A stretch of 64,000 bases of DNA from Ideonella sp. MAG2 (GCA_004359425.1 PTEU01000001.1:22588-86587), one strand, 5' to 3'. Shown: positions 51,967 through 62,534, numbered from the stretch's first letter. Notes: a model not told the origin generated them from the sequence alone. Program-made: numbers and translations.

Positions 51967-53730
51967 TCAGGCCGCTGCACCCTCCTGCCAGCCCTTGGGC
52001 ACCGCACCGATCAGGCGGCGCGTGTAGTCTTGCTTGGGGTGATGCAAAATTTCTTCAGCACTGGCTTGCTCAACCACTTCGCCGTCTTTCATCACCAGCA
52101 CTTCGTCAGAGATAAAGCGCACCACGGCCAGGTCGTGGCTGATGAAGATATAGGCCAAGCCCAGTTCGTCTTGCAGGTCTTTGAGCAGGTTCAGCACCTG
52201 GGCCTGCACCGACACGTCCAGCGCGCTCACGGCTTCGTCCAGCACCAGCACCTCGGGGTTGAGTGTGAGACATCGGGCAATGGCCACGCGCTGGCGCTGG
52301 CCGCCGGAGAACTCGTGCGGGTACTTCTGCATCACGGAGGGGTCCAGCCCCACCTTGACCAGCAGCGCTTTGGCACGCTCTTCGCGCTCTGCGTCGTCAG
52401 CGCCAATGCCGTGGATCTGCATGGGCTCCATCAAGGTTTGGCCGATGGTGAAGCGCGGGTTCAGTGAGGCATAGGGGTTTTGGAACACCACCTGGATGCG
52501 GCGGCGCATGGGCAGCCAGCCTTGCTTGCTGAGTGTCATCAAATCGGTTTGACCCTCTGCACCGTGGAACACGGCCTGCCCACCGGTGGGGCCGCCATTG
52601 GCCTCGTGCAAGCGCAGCAGGGCCAGGCCCATGGTGGTCTTGCCCGAGCCCGACTCGCCCACCACGCCCAGGGTGTGGCCCTTGCGCAGCTTGAAGCTCA
52701 CGCCGCGGCCTTCGCGGCCCACGGCCTTGAACTCTTTGCGGCCAAATACGCCGCTCTTGAGCCAGAAGCTCTTGGTCAGGGCGGTGGCTTCGATCACCAC
52801 CGGGGCGTTCGGATCTTTGGCCTTGGCAACCGCCTCCAGCCGTTCCTCGCCACGCTCGGCGGCGGCCTGCGCGGCAATGTGGTCGTCAATCACCATCAGC
52901 CGCACCGGGTTCTCGGTGAGGCTGGGTCGGCAGGCCAACAAGGCCTTGGTGTACGGGTCTTGCGGGGCCTGGAAGATTTGGCTCACCGGCCCTTGCTCGC
53001 GGATCAGGCCGTGGCGCATCACCACCACGCGGTCAGAGATCTCGCCCACCACGCCCAGGTCATGGCTGATGAACAGCATGCTCATGTGGTGGGTGTCTTT
53101 GAGCTTGGCCATCAGCTCCATGATCTGGCGCTGAATGGTCACGTCCAGCGCTGTGGTCGGCTCGTCGGCAATCAAGAGCTTGGGCGAGCAGGACAGCGCC
53201 ATCGCAATCATCACCCGCTGCTGCTGGCCGCCCGACATCTCGTGCGGATAGGCATTCAGGCGGCGCTTGGGCTCAGGCATGCCCACCTCGGCCAGCAGCT
53301 CTTCGGCGCGGGCACAGGCTTGGCGGGGGCTCATGCCCATGTGCTTGATCAGCGGCTCGCACAATTGCTGGCCCACGGTAAAGACCGGGTTGAGCGAGGT
53401 CATCGGGTCTTGGAAGACGCAGGCGATCTCTTTGCCCCGAATGCTTTGCAACTCGGGCAGCGAGGCCGCCAGCAGGTCGCGCCCCTGGAAGCTGATGGCA
53501 CCATGCCGCTCGGCATTGCTGGGCAGCAGGTTCAAGATGGACATGGCCGTCACGCTCTTGCCCGAGCCCGACTCGCCCACCAAGGCGACGGTGGTGTTCT
53601 CGGGCACGTCAAAGCTGACGCCGACTTGTTGGCCATCCACCTCGCGGCCCACGGCCAGCGAGCGTTGCATCACGCCACCCACGGCGCCCATTCGGAAGGT
53701 GACCTTGAGGTCTTTGATACTGAGCAACAT
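51967..53730 (-). CDS. yejF: Peptide ABC transporter ATP-binding protein, double ATPase (YejF-like)
   Basis: A 587-residue protein with two complete ABC ATPase domains, as in YejF. First half: Walker [15 protein letters not shown], signature [15 protein letters not shown], Walker [13 protein letters not shown]. Second half: [29 protein letters not shown] and [11 protein letters not shown]. It powers uptake of oligopeptides. It is the last gene of the minus-strand yejB-E-F set, 15 bases after yejE. Confidence 0.93.
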   Translation of the reverse strand: MLLSIKDLKVTFRMGAVGGVMQRSLAVGREVDGQQVGVSFDVPENTTVALVGESGSGKSVTAMSILNLLPSNAERHGAISFQGRDLLAASLPELQSIRGKEIACVFQDPMTSLNPVFTVGQQLCEPLIKHMGMSPRQACARAEELLAEVGMPEPKRRLNAYPHEMSGGQQQRVMIAMALSCSPKLLIADEPTTALDVTIQRQIMELMAKLKDTHHMSMLFISHDLGVVGEISDRVVVMRHGLIREQGPVSQIFQAPQDPYTKALLACRPSLTENPVRLMVIDDHIAAQAAAERGEERLEAVAKAKDPNAPVVIEATALTKSFWLKSGVFGRKEFKAVGREGRGVSFKLRKGHTLGVVGESGSGKTTMGLALLRLHEANGGPTGGQAVFHGAEGQTDLMTLSKQGWLPMRRRIQVVFQNPYASLNPRFTIGQTLMEPMQIHGIGADDAEREERAKALLVKVGLDPSVMQKYPHEFSGGQRQRVAIARCLTLNPEVLVLDEAVSALDVSVQAQVLNLLKDLQDELGLAYIFISHDLAVVRFISDEVLVMKDGEVVEQASAEEILHHPKQDYTRRLIGAVPKGWQEGAAA

Positions 53731-53745
53731 TGGCTTGACTCCGTG

Positions 53746-54834
53746 TTATTCCAAGCCGCGCAGCTTGGGGTCCAGCGCGTCGCGCAGGGCATCGGTGAAC
53801 AGCGAGAACGCCGTCACAAACACGGCCATGAAGGCGGTAGCGGCCACCAACTGCCACCAGTGGCCCAGGATCAACTCACTTTGGGCTTCCGCCAGCATGG
53901 TGCCCCAGGAGACCTGGTCCACGGCCACGCCCAGGCCCAGGTAGCTCAGGATGACCTCGGCCTTGATGGCGCTGACCACATGCAGCGACAACTGCACCAA
54001 GATCACGTGGCTGATGTTGGGCAGGATATGGCGGAACATGCGCGAGCTGTTGCTGGCGCCGATGGCCTCGGCCGAGCGCACATAGTCGCGGCTGCGGTGC
54101 TTCATGAACTCGGCGCGCACCAGGCGGTAAATGCCCGTCCAGGTGGTCAGGCCCAGGATGATCACAATCGTCCAGATGCCCTTGGGGATGATGGCGTCAG
54201 CGCGGTTCAGCACGGCCGCAAAAGTGAAGATCAGCAAGATGCCCGGAATGGCGGTGAAGACGTTGTAGACCCATTCCAAAAAGTCGCCTACCTTGCCGCC
54301 AAAAAAGCCGCTCAAAGCACCCAGCAAGGTGCCGATGACGGTGGCCATCAGCGCGGCCAGCACACCGGCCATGATGGACACCTCAGCGCCCTTGATGGCT
54401 TTGTCCAGCACATCGCGCCCCAGGCGGTCTGCACCAAACGGCAGGGTCTCGGCCTTGACGGTGTCCACCGTCTTGAACTGCTTGGCACGCTCTTCCCACT
54501 CTTTGTAGCGCGGGGCCAGCGGGTCGATGTCGGACAGGTCCACATTCGGGCCGCTCGGCGCTGCAATGGCGGCCACCTGCGCTTTGGGGGCCGGGCCCAT
54601 GAAGGTGGGCGGCGCATTGGGCACACCCACCTCTTGCTGCCAATGCTTGGCCACCAAGCCGCCCATGGCCGCGATGACCAGCAGCAAGAAGGCCGCGACG
54701 ATGACCAACGAGGTCAGGCCGACCTTGTCGGTCTTGAAACGCTTCCAGGCCGCGCCCCAGACCCCTTGCGAGGCACCGGCACCCACAATGCCGCCCGCGC
54801 CCGTTGCTGTGTTGACAGTTGTTGTTGCGCTCAT
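53746..54834 (-). CDS. yejE: Peptide ABC transporter permease (YejE-like)
   Basis: A 362-residue inner-membrane permease. An N-terminal helix (LTSLVIVAAFLLLVIAAMGG) is followed by a large periplasmic insert with DRLGRDVLDKAIKG, then about five helices with the EAA loop typical of importers (YVRSAEAIGASNSSRMFRHI). The insert of about 100 residues after the first helix is the YejE hallmark. Start and yejB stop overlap (ATGA). Confidence 0.93.
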   Translation of the reverse strand: MSATTTVNTATGAGGIVGAGASQGVWGAAWKRFKTDKVGLTSLVIVAAFLLLVIAAMGGLVAKHWQQEVGVPNAPPTFMGPAPKAQVAAIAAPSGPNVDLSDIDPLAPRYKEWEERAKQFKTVDTVKAETLPFGADRLGRDVLDKAIKGAEVSIMAGVLAALMATVIGTLLGALSGFFGGKVGDFLEWVYNVFTAIPGILLIFTFAAVLNRADAIIPKGIWTIVIILGLTTWTGIYRLVRAEFMKHRSRDYVRSAEAIGASNSSRMFRHILPNISHVILVQLSLHVVSAIKAEVILSYLGLGVAVDQVSWGTMLAEAQSELILGHWWQLVAATAFMAVFVTAFSLFTDALRDALDPKLRGLE

Positions 54835-55769
54835 TTCAGCACCACCCGTGGATCGACCAATTTGTAGAGAACGTCGGTGAGCAGGTTCACCACCATGGTG
54901 ATGACCGCCAAATACACCGTCACCGCTTGAATGACGGGGTAGTCACTGCGGTTCACGGCACCCAACACCTCACGGCCCAGGCCGGGGATGGAGAAGAACA
55001 CTTCAATCAGGAACGAGCCCACGAAGATGCCCGGCAGCGAGGTGCCGATGTTCGTGAGGATGGGAATCATGGCGTTGCGCAGCACATGCTTGAGCAGCAC
55101 GGTTTGCTCCGTCATGCCCTTGGCGCGCGCTGTGCGCACATAGTCGTGCCCGATCTCGTCCAGGAAGAAGGTGCGATAGAGCCGGGTTTGCGGGGCCAAG
55201 CCCACCATCACCGCCAACAAAATGGGCAGCGGGCTGTAGACGGCGAGGTTGGTCCAGAAGCTGTCGCTCCAGCCCTGCACCGGGAACCACCCCAACTGAA
55301 ACGCGAACACATACTGGCCGACGATGACATAGACCAAGAAGGAGATGGACAGCGCCACCGTGGAGATGATCATGATGCTGCGGTCGGTCAGCGAGCCGCG
55401 CACATAGGCCACGCCCAAGGCCAGGGGAATCGCCAGCAGGGCGTCCAAGATCAAGATGGGCGTCATCACCGTCAGCGTGGCGGGCAGGCGCTTGGCGAAG
55501 ATGTCGCTCACTGCCTCGTTGGTGGCCCAGCTGCGGCCCCAATCAAAGGTAACGATCTGCTTGATGAAGATCCACAACTGTTCGATCACCGGCTTGTTCA
55601 AGCCCAGTTGATCGCGGATCGCATCCACCTGCTCCTTGGAGGCGTTCAAGCCCCCGAGGATCTCGGCAGGGTCGCCACCAAAGTACTTGAAGAGGAAAAA
55701 CACCAGCAGGATGACGCCCAACAAAGTGGGGATCATTTGCCACAGGCGTCGTATCAGGTAGGCCGCCAT
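54831..55769 (-). CDS. yejB: Peptide ABC transporter permease (YejB-like)
   Basis: A 312-residue DppB-type permease: first helix LIRRLWQMIPTLLGVILLVF, the periplasmic stretch FKYFGGDPAEILGGLNASKE with the GGDPAE motif, then the EAA loop YVRTARAKGMTEQTVLLKHV. The start is placed at ATG 55769, which begins directly before the first helix. It is the first gene of the importer set and divergent from the binding-protein genes. Confidence 0.92.
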   Translation of the reverse strand: MAAYLIRRLWQMIPTLLGVILLVFFLFKYFGGDPAEILGGLNASKEQVDAIRDQLGLNKPVIEQLWIFIKQIVTFDWGRSWATNEAVSDIFAKRLPATLTVMTPILILDALLAIPLALGVAYVRGSLTDRSIMIISTVALSISFLVYVIVGQYVFAFQLGWFPVQGWSDSFWTNLAVYSPLPILLAVMVGLAPQTRLYRTFFLDEIGHDYVRTARAKGMTEQTVLLKHVLRNAMIPILTNIGTSLPGIFVGSFLIEVFFSIPGLGREVLGAVNRSDYPVIQAVTVYLAVITMVVNLLTDVLYKLVDPRVVLK

Positions 55770-56097
55770 GCCAGAGGCTCCGGTTCTCGGAAGTTCAACA
55801 AACAGCAAGCCCTGGCAGCTTGTGGCTCACAGGGCTTGGGAAAACAGGCGCGAGTCTAGTGCAATTGTTGTGCCCATTCTCCCGGCGTTTGCCCTGAACC
55901 CCACAAAAGCGGGGTCTTGAGTGCCCTTGGAGCGGCTGGGGTTTCGCGGGGTGGGCGCAGCGGCTCGCGGCAAGTAGACTGCGCCCTTTGACACCTGTGT
56001 GCTGACGCGCCTGCGCCGCTTCTATCCATGCGGCAGGGCGTTTGGTGTGCCGCCCACAAAGCGGCTGCCCGCATCTTTTGCATTTGAAAGCTCTACT
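55770..56097. promoter_or_regulatory. Divergent intergenic region between yejB and the binding-protein genes
   Basis: This 328-base stretch has no gene and should hold promoters for both sides. AAGCCCTG (55807-55814) and CAGGGCTT (55830-55837) form an eight-pair hairpin close to the yejB start, possibly in its leader. A second, short CCCC/GGGG hairpin sits near 55900. No clear operator is recognised. Confidence 0.4.
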
Positions 56098-57936
56098 GTG
56101 AAGCGTCTTCTGTCTGCGGCCACCCTTGTGGTCGGCCTCTGTGGTTTGAGTGCTTGGGCCTGGGCAGGGCCCGAGGCGGTGCCCGCCAAGGGCAGCCCTG
56201 ACGAGAAGGTTTTGCGCTATTCCTTCCGCGTGGCCGAAACCGGGTTCGATCCGGTGCAGATTTCAGACCTGTATTCACGCACGGTGGCGGCCAACATTTT
56301 TGATGCGCCGTTGCAATGGGAGTTCTTGGCAAGGCCCTTCCGCTACCGACCGAACACGCTGTCGGAGATGCCCACCGTCAGCGCTGACTACAAAACGTTT
56401 ACCTTCAAGGTCAAGCCCGGCATTTACTTTGCGCCAGCACCGGAGTTCAAAGGCGTGAAGCGTGAATTGGTGGCTGCCGACTATGTCTACAGTTGGAAGC
56501 GCCACTACGACCCACTGTGGAAGAGCACCAATCTCTACCTCCTGGAGAACTTCAAGATCCTGGGGCTCTCGGAGTTGCGTAAAGAGCTGATGGCCGCCAA
56601 AAAGCCTTTTGACTATGACCGCGAGGTCGAAGGCATCAAGGTCATTGACAAATACACCTTTCAGGTCAAAACGGCCGAGCCCATGCCGCGTTTGGTGGAG
56701 CAGTTCACCGATGGCTCCACCTGGGGCGCAGTGGCACGCGAGGTGATTGAGGCCCATGGCCTCAAGGCCATGGAGCACCCGGTCGGCACGGGGCCCTTCA
56801 TGCTGGCCCAATGGCGGCGTTCTTCGCGCATTGAGCTGGTGAAGAACCCCAACTATCGGGAAGAGGTTTACAACGAAGAAGCGCCTGCGGGCGATGCCTT
56901 GGCTGAGGCCGCCGTGGCCCAGCTCAAGGGCAAGCGCTTGCCGCTGATTGACCGCGTTGAGATTGCCATCATTGAAGAAAACCAGCCGCGCTGGCTGGCG
57001 TTTTTGAACGGCGAACACGACATCCTGGAAGGTGTGCCCTCGGACTTCGCCACCATCGTGATTCCCAATGGTCAGCTCGCACCCAATCTGAAGAAAATGG
57101 GCATCCAAATGGTGCGCTATCCGCGGGCCGATGTGGCGGTGACCTACTTCAATATGGAAGACCCGGTGGTGGGTGGCTATGAGCCCGACAAGGTGGCGTT
57201 GCGCCGCGCCATTTCACTGGGCGTAGATGTGGACAAAGAGATTCGTCTGGTTCGCAAGGGGCAAGCCGTGCCCTCGCAAGGCCCCATATCTCCAGGCACC
57301 TGGGGATTTCAAAAAGACTTCAAGTCTGAGATGAGCGACTTTGATCCCGGTCGTGCGAAAGCCCTGTTGGACATGGCGGGCTATGTGGATAAGGATGGCG
57401 ACGGTTGGCGCGACCAACCCGATGGCAAGCCGCTGGAGTTGAACATTGCCACTCAGCCCGATCAGTTGAATCGACAGTTGGCCGAGCAGTGGAAGAACAA
57501 CATGAACCGCTTGGGCATCAAAACACGCTTTCAGATCGCCAAGTGGCCAGAGAACTTGAAGTCGGCCAATGCGGGCAAACTGCAGATGTGGGGCGTAGGC
57601 TGGAGCGCAGGCATCCCCGACGGCGACACCTTCTTGGCCCTGGGCGATGGCAAGAGCAAAGGCCAAGCCAACAAGTCCCGCTTTGACCTGCCCGAGTTCA
57701 ACCGCCTCTATGCCCTGCAAAAAACCTTGCCCAACGGCCCCGAGCGCCAAGCCGTGATGACCGAGGCCCAGCGCCTGATGGTGGCCTACATGCCCTACAA
57801 GCTGCATGTGCATCAGATCTTCACCGACCTCTCTCAACCCTGGGTCATTGGCTACCACCGTAACGTCTTCTTGCGTGAGAGCTGGAAGTGGATAGACATC
57901 GACCTTGAGAAGCGCCACCAAGTGCTGGGGAAGTGA
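56098..57936 (+). CDS. ABC transporter substrate-binding protein (family 5, YejA-like), copy 1
   Basis: A 612-residue periplasmic binding protein with a Sec signal peptide (RLLSAATLVVGLCGLSAWAWA), starting at GTG 56098. The body is the SBP family 5 fold: RVAETGFDPVQISDLYSRTV, EHPVGTGPFMLAQWRR and YFNMEDPVVGGYEPD. A calcium-loop-like DKDGDGWRDQPDG occurs near residue 430. It differs from the next two copies in the signal peptide (Sec against Tat-like) and in a short insert around RYRPNTL. Confidence 0.9.
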   Translation: MKRLLSAATLVVGLCGLSAWAWAGPEAVPAKGSPDEKVLRYSFRVAETGFDPVQISDLYSRTVAANIFDAPLQWEFLARPFRYRPNTLSEMPTVSADYKTFTFKVKPGIYFAPAPEFKGVKRELVAADYVYSWKRHYDPLWKSTNLYLLENFKILGLSELRKELMAAKKPFDYDREVEGIKVIDKYTFQVKTAEPMPRLVEQFTDGSTWGAVAREVIEAHGLKAMEHPVGTGPFMLAQWRRSSRIELVKNPNYREEVYNEEAPAGDALAEAAVAQLKGKRLPLIDRVEIAIIEENQPRWLAFLNGEHDILEGVPSDFATIVIPNGQLAPNLKKMGIQMVRYPRADVAVTYFNMEDPVVGGYEPDKVALRRAISLGVDVDKEIRLVRKGQAVPSQGPISPGTWGFQKDFKSEMSDFDPGRAKALLDMAGYVDKDGDGWRDQPDGKPLELNIATQPDQLNRQLAEQWKNNMNRLGIKTRFQIAKWPENLKSANAGKLQMWGVGWSAGIPDGDTFLALGDGKSKGQANKSRFDLPEFNRLYALQKTLPNGPERQAVMTEAQRLMVAYMPYKLHVHQIFTDLSQPWVIGYHRNVFLRESWKWIDIDLEKRHQVLGK

Positions 57937-57937
57937 C

Positions 57938-59722
57938 ATGGACCGCCGTACATTTTCTGGCTTAGCACTGGGTTCGGCCGTTGCAGGGCCACTATGGGCG
58001 CAGCCTGCCACGGCCCCAAAGGTTTTGCGTTATGCCTTTCGAGCGCCGGAGACCTCCCTGGACCCGGTCAAAGCCAGCGACCTCTACTCCCGCACCATCA
58101 CCGCCCACCTCTTTGAGGCGCTATACAACTACGACCACCTTGCGCGGCCGGTGAAGTTCAAGCCCTTGCTGGCTGCGGGCATGCCCGAGCATGACGAGGG
58201 CTATCGGGTTTGGCGCGTCAAGTTGCGCTCGGGCATTTACTTTCCCAGCGACGCGGCCTTTAAAGGCCAGCGCCGAGAGGTGGTGGCCGAGGACTTGGTC
58301 TATGCGATGAAGCGCTTTGCCGACCCGCGCAACAAAAGCCCAGTCTGGGGCTTTATCGACAGCTTCAAATTCTTGGGCCTTGCCGAGTTGCGTCAAAAGG
58401 CCATGGACCAAAAAACGGCGTTTGATTACGACACGCCCGTCATGGGTGTGAGGGCGCTGGACCGCAGCACCATCGAATACCGCATGGCACAACCCAGGCC
58501 CCGCTTCATTGAGTTTCTGGCCTCCAGTGACTTGTTTGGCGCGGTGGCCCGTGAGGTGGTGGAACACTACGGCGAGGACATCGACAAGCACCCGGTGGGC
58601 ACCGGCCCCTTCAAGCTGAAGGAGTGGCGGCGCGGCTCTTTGATCGTGCTGGAGCGCAACCCCGAGTATCGCGAGCGCTTCTACGATGCCGAGCCTGCAC
58701 CGGATGATGCCGAAGGCCAGGCCATGCTCGCCCAGTTCAAGGGCCGCCGCTTGCCCATGGTCGACCGGGTCGAGCTGTCCATCATTCAAGAGAGCCAGCC
58801 CCGCTGGCTGTCCTTCTTGAACGAAGAACACAACCTCATCCAAGAGGTGCCGCCGGAGTTCATCAGCCAGGCCATGCCCAATGGCCAGATTGCGCCCCAC
58901 CTCAAGAAGCGCGGCGTGGGCAGTCAGCGTGTCTTGATGCCCGACAACAACTACACCATATTCAACTTGGAAGACCCGGTGGTGGGCGGCTACACGCCTG
59001 AGCGGGTGGCCCTGCGCCGCGCCATTGCGCTGGGTATGGACGTGGAGCGCGAGATTCGGCTGACCCTACACGGCCAGGCCGTGATCGCCCAGGCCTCGGT
59101 GGCACCGCAGACCACCTCTTACGACCCCAAGTTCCGCTCAGCGATGAGCGAGTACAACCCCACCAAGGCTAAAGCCCTGCTCGATATGGTTGGCTATGTG
59201 GACCGCAATGGGGATGGTTACCGTGAGCAGCCCAATGGCCAGCCTTTGGTCTTGAACTGGAGCATGGAAGACGACCAGCGCGGCCGCCAGCGCTCGGAGA
59301 TCTGGCTCAAGGACATGAAGGCCATTGGCATCAGAGTTGAATTCAAAACCGGCAAGTGGCCTGAACTGCTCAAGGCCTCGCGGGCGGGCAACTTTCAGGT
59401 CTGGCATATCGGGGGGCTGTCGGCCTCACCGGACAGCCAAGGCTCATTGCAGCGCTATGACGGCACGCAGATCGGTGGTCAAAACATGGCCCGCTTCAAA
59501 CGGCCTGAAATGGATGCGATCTACGCCAAGCTGTCCGAGATGCCCGACGGGCCGGAGCGTGACAAGCTCTTTGTCGAGGCCTATCGCATTGGTACCGTCT
59601 GGATGCCCTACAAGATCCGCCTGCACACGGTGCGCACCGACCTCTTCCACAAAGGCGTGAAGGGCTACCGCCGCCCGGCGTTCTGGCAAGAGTTTTGGCA
59701 TTACGTGGACGTTGAGGCCTGA
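57938..59722 (+). CDS. ABC transporter substrate-binding protein (family 5), copy 2, Tat-type signal
   Basis: A 594-residue paralogue of the preceding protein, one base downstream. The start at 57938 gives MDRRTFSGLALGSAV, a twin-arginine-like signal, so it may be exported folded. Conserved blocks include YAFRAPETSLDPVKASDLYS, KHPVGTGPFKLKEWRRGS and FNLEDPVVGGYTPE, with DRNGDGYREQPNG as the loop. Ligand range probably differs from copy 1. Confidence 0.9.
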   Translation: MDRRTFSGLALGSAVAGPLWAQPATAPKVLRYAFRAPETSLDPVKASDLYSRTITAHLFEALYNYDHLARPVKFKPLLAAGMPEHDEGYRVWRVKLRSGIYFPSDAAFKGQRREVVAEDLVYAMKRFADPRNKSPVWGFIDSFKFLGLAELRQKAMDQKTAFDYDTPVMGVRALDRSTIEYRMAQPRPRFIEFLASSDLFGAVAREVVEHYGEDIDKHPVGTGPFKLKEWRRGSLIVLERNPEYRERFYDAEPAPDDAEGQAMLAQFKGRRLPMVDRVELSIIQESQPRWLSFLNEEHNLIQEVPPEFISQAMPNGQIAPHLKKRGVGSQRVLMPDNNYTIFNLEDPVVGGYTPERVALRRAIALGMDVEREIRLTLHGQAVIAQASVAPQTTSYDPKFRSAMSEYNPTKAKALLDMVGYVDRNGDGYREQPNGQPLVLNWSMEDDQRGRQRSEIWLKDMKAIGIRVEFKTGKWPELLKASRAGNFQVWHIGGLSASPDSQGSLQRYDGTQIGGQNMARFKRPEMDAIYAKLSEMPDGPERDKLFVEAYRIGTVWMPYKIRLHTVRTDLFHKGVKGYRRPAFWQEFWHYVDVEA

Positions 59723-59752
59723 GGCGGGCCTTCAGCGCCCAATGAGTGGACC

Positions 59753-61552
59753 ATGGACAGACGCACCTTCTCAGGCTTGGCCTTGGGCTCCGCCCTTATC
59801 GGCCCAGGGGCCGCACCGGCTTGGGCTCAGGCCAGCAGCGGCCAAAAAGTCTTGCGCTATGCCTTTCCTGCGGGAGAGACGGGGTTTGACCCGGTGCAGG
59901 TGTCGGACACCTACTCGCGCACCGTCACCGACCACATCTTTGAAGGCCTGTATCAGTACGACTATTTGGCACGCCCCTACAAGGTCAAGCCATGCTTGGC
60001 AGAGGGCATGCCCGAGGTCTCAGAGGACTTTCGCACCTGGACCATCCGGCTCAAGCGCGGTGTCTTTTTTGCGCAGGACGCTGCCTTCAAGGGGCAGCGG
60101 CGTGAGGTGGTGGCGCAAGACTTCATTTACACCTTCAAGCGCTATTACGACCCCAAGACCAAGAGCCCGAATTTCCCGACCTTTCGGGAAGCGGGGATCC
60201 TGGGAATAGACGCCCTGCGCGAGGCTGCGCTCAAGACTCAGCGTTTCGATTACGACGCGCCCATCGAAGGCCTGCAAGCGCTGGACAGCCACACGCTGCG
60301 CATCAAGCTGTCAGCGCCTCGGCCACGCTTTTTGTATTACTTGGCGGCGGGGGATATCTACGGCGCTGTGGCGCGCGAAGTGGTGGAGCATTACGGCGAC
60401 AACATCATGGCCCACCCCGTGGGCACCGGGCCCTTCAAACTCACGACCTGGCGTCGGGCTTCCTTGATCGTGCTGGAGCGTAACCCCGATTATCGGGAGG
60501 CCTATTTTGATGCTGAGCCCAATGCCGATGATGCAGAGGGCCAGGCGTGGCTGAAGCAACTCAAGGGTCGGCGACTGCCCATCATTGACCGCGTCGAAGT
60601 CTCCATCATTGAAGAGTCCCAGCCGCGTTGGTTGGCCTTCTTGAATCGGCAGTATGACTTGGTGGCTGTGCCCTTGGAGTTTTCTTCAGTAGCTGTGCCG
60701 CAGGGTCGGCTGGCGCCCAATTTAGCCAAGCAAGGCATTCGCCTTGGCCGCCAACTGCTGCCCGACCGGGTGCTGTATTACTTCAATATGGAAGACCCGG
60801 TGGTGGGAGGCTATACCCCGGAGAAGGTGGCTTTGAGGCGAGCCATTGGCTTGGCCACAGACCTCAGCGCGGAGATTCGCTTGGTGCGCCGCGACCAGGC
60901 TATTCCGGTGCAGACCATGGTAGCCCCATACACCTGGGGTTACGACCCTAAGCTCAAGACCGAGAACAGCGATTACGACCTGGCTCGCGCTAAGGCGCTG
61001 CTCGACCTCTATGGCTGGACGGACCGTGACGGTGACGGCTGGCGCGAGCAACCTGATGGTTCACCCCTGGTGCTGGAATACGCAAGCCAACCCGACGCCA
61101 TTTCACGCGCCTTGGACGAGGTCTGGAAAAAGAATATGGATGCCTTGGGCATCCGGTTGGACATCAAGCTGGGTAAGTGGCCAGAGCAGCTCAAAGCGGC
61201 CCGCGCAGGCAAGCTGCAAATCTGGTTGTTGGCCTATACCGCCCCCAACCCCGATGTACAGGATGCCTTGGACATTCTTTTTGGGCCGTCGTCGGGAGCG
61301 CAAAACTTGGCGCGATTCAAGTTGGATGCTTACGACGAAATTTGCCGCCGTATGCAGGCCCTGCCCGACGGCCCCGAGCGCTTGGCCTTGCTGCGTCAGG
61401 CGCAGCGGCTGGTGCTGGCCTATGCACCCCACAAGTACACGGTGCACCGCATTGCCAACGACCTGACCCACCGCCATGTGATCGGATACCGCCGCCCTGC
61501 GTTCGGGCGGCAGTTCTGGCACTACATCGACCTTGAGCCCCAATCCGCCTGA
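59753..61552 (+). CDS. ABC transporter substrate-binding protein (family 5), copy 3, Tat-type signal
   Basis: A 599-residue third paralogue with a Tat-like start MDRRTFSGLALGSALIG. It is closest to copy 2 in the signal and to both in AHPVGTGPFKLTTWRRASLI, YFNMEDPVVGGYTPE and DRDGDGWREQPDG. It ends 20 bases before the convergent oxyR stop. Three tandem binding proteins for one YejBEF membrane complex imply a broadened peptide range. Confidence 0.9.
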   Translation: MDRRTFSGLALGSALIGPGAAPAWAQASSGQKVLRYAFPAGETGFDPVQVSDTYSRTVTDHIFEGLYQYDYLARPYKVKPCLAEGMPEVSEDFRTWTIRLKRGVFFAQDAAFKGQRREVVAQDFIYTFKRYYDPKTKSPNFPTFREAGILGIDALREAALKTQRFDYDAPIEGLQALDSHTLRIKLSAPRPRFLYYLAAGDIYGAVAREVVEHYGDNIMAHPVGTGPFKLTTWRRASLIVLERNPDYREAYFDAEPNADDAEGQAWLKQLKGRRLPIIDRVEVSIIEESQPRWLAFLNRQYDLVAVPLEFSSVAVPQGRLAPNLAKQGIRLGRQLLPDRVLYYFNMEDPVVGGYTPEKVALRRAIGLATDLSAEIRLVRRDQAIPVQTMVAPYTWGYDPKLKTENSDYDLARAKALLDLYGWTDRDGDGWREQPDGSPLVLEYASQPDAISRALDEVWKKNMDALGIRLDIKLGKWPEQLKAARAGKLQIWLLAYTAPNPDVQDALDILFGPSSGAQNLARFKLDAYDEICRRMQALPDGPERLALLRQAQRLVLAYAPHKYTVHRIANDLTHRHVIGYRRPAFGRQFWHYIDLEPQSA

Positions 61553-61572
61553 TTGTTTCGGTTTGACGGCAT

Positions 61573-62496
61573 TCAATCGCTCAGACGCGCCACCCCCGGC
61601 AACTTGCAGGCATACACCGCATTGCGCAGCGCGGCAATGGCCTCATAGCGCGTGAAGCTGCGACGCCAGGCCAGCACCACGCGGCGGGTGGGCACCGGGT
61701 CTTCAAAGGGAATGTAGACCACATGGGTCTGGGGCTCACTGGGCACAGAGAGCTGGGGCACCACGGTCAGGCCCATGCCGGCGGCGACCATGTGTTTGAT
61801 GGTCTCCAGGGACGAGCCCTCAAAGCTCTTTTTGATGCCCTCGGCGTCGCTGGAGAAGCGTGCAAACTCGGGGCAGACTTCTAAGACTTGGTCGCGGAAG
61901 CAGTGGCCGGTGCCCAGCAGCAGCATGGTCTCTTGCTTCAGGCGCTCGGCGCTGATGCGCTTCATCTTGGCCAAGGGGTGGGTTTTGGGCACGGCCACCA
62001 TAAAGGGCTCGTCATAGAGCGGGGCCACAGCCAAACCGGTGTCTGGAAAGGGCTCGGCCATGATGGCGCAGTCCAGCTCGCCCAGGCGCAGCATGTCCAG
62101 CAGGCGCACGGTGAACTGCTCTTGCAGCATCAGCGGCATTTGCGGCGTGCGCTTGATGACATTGCGCACCAAGTCGGGCAGCAAGTAAGGGCCGATGGTG
62201 TAGATGAGCCCCAAGCGCAGCGGGCCGGAGAGAGGGTCTTTGCCGCGCTTGGCAATCTCGCGGATGCCTTGCGCCATCTCGATGACCTGCTGGGCTTGGC
62301 GCACGATGTCTTCGCCCAGCGGCGTGGTGCTGACCTCACTGCCGCCACGCTCAAAGAGCTTCACGTCCAGCTCTTCTTCGAGCTTTTTGATGGCCACCGA
62401 CAAGGTGGGTTGCGACACAAAACAGGCTTCGGCGGCGCGGCCAAAGTGGCGCTCGCGGGCCACGGCAACGATGTAGCGTAACTCGGTCAGGGTCAT
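61573..62496 (-). CDS. oxyR: Hydrogen-peroxide-sensing LysR regulator OxyR
   Basis: A 307-residue LysR-type regulator whose redox pair is visible: Cys in LLGTGHCFRDQ and Cys in VLEVCPEF, spaced as C199 and C208 of OxyR. The N-terminal helix-turn-helix (AAEACFVSQPTLSVAIKKLE) is normal. It would switch on antioxidant genes when the disulfide forms. The only candidate target in the window is dps (37919). The ATG at 62496 is standard. Confidence 0.93.
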   Translation of the reverse strand: MTLTELRYIVAVARERHFGRAAEACFVSQPTLSVAIKKLEEELDVKLFERGGSEVSTTPLGEDIVRQAQQVIEMAQGIREIAKRGKDPLSGPLRLGLIYTIGPYLLPDLVRNVIKRTPQMPLMLQEQFTVRLLDMLRLGELDCAIMAEPFPDTGLAVAPLYDEPFMVAVPKTHPLAKMKRISAERLKQETMLLLGTGHCFRDQVLEVCPEFARFSSDAEGIKKSFEGSSLETIKHMVAAGMGLTVVPQLSVPSEPQTHVVYIPFEDPVPTRRVVLAWRRSFTRYEAIAALRNAVYACKLPGVARLSD

Positions 62497-62534
62497 GCCC
62501 GAGATTGTGCAGCGCTTTCAGCGTGACCCGAGCC

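Noticed and set aside
52480..54867. 795-residue plus-strand open frame
   Set aside because: Antisense to the yejF and yejE genes; His-rich and without recognisable domains.
56215..56260. tRNA-like T-loop sequence GGTTCGATCC
   Set aside because: It lies inside the binding-protein coding region and no cloverleaf can be drawn around it.
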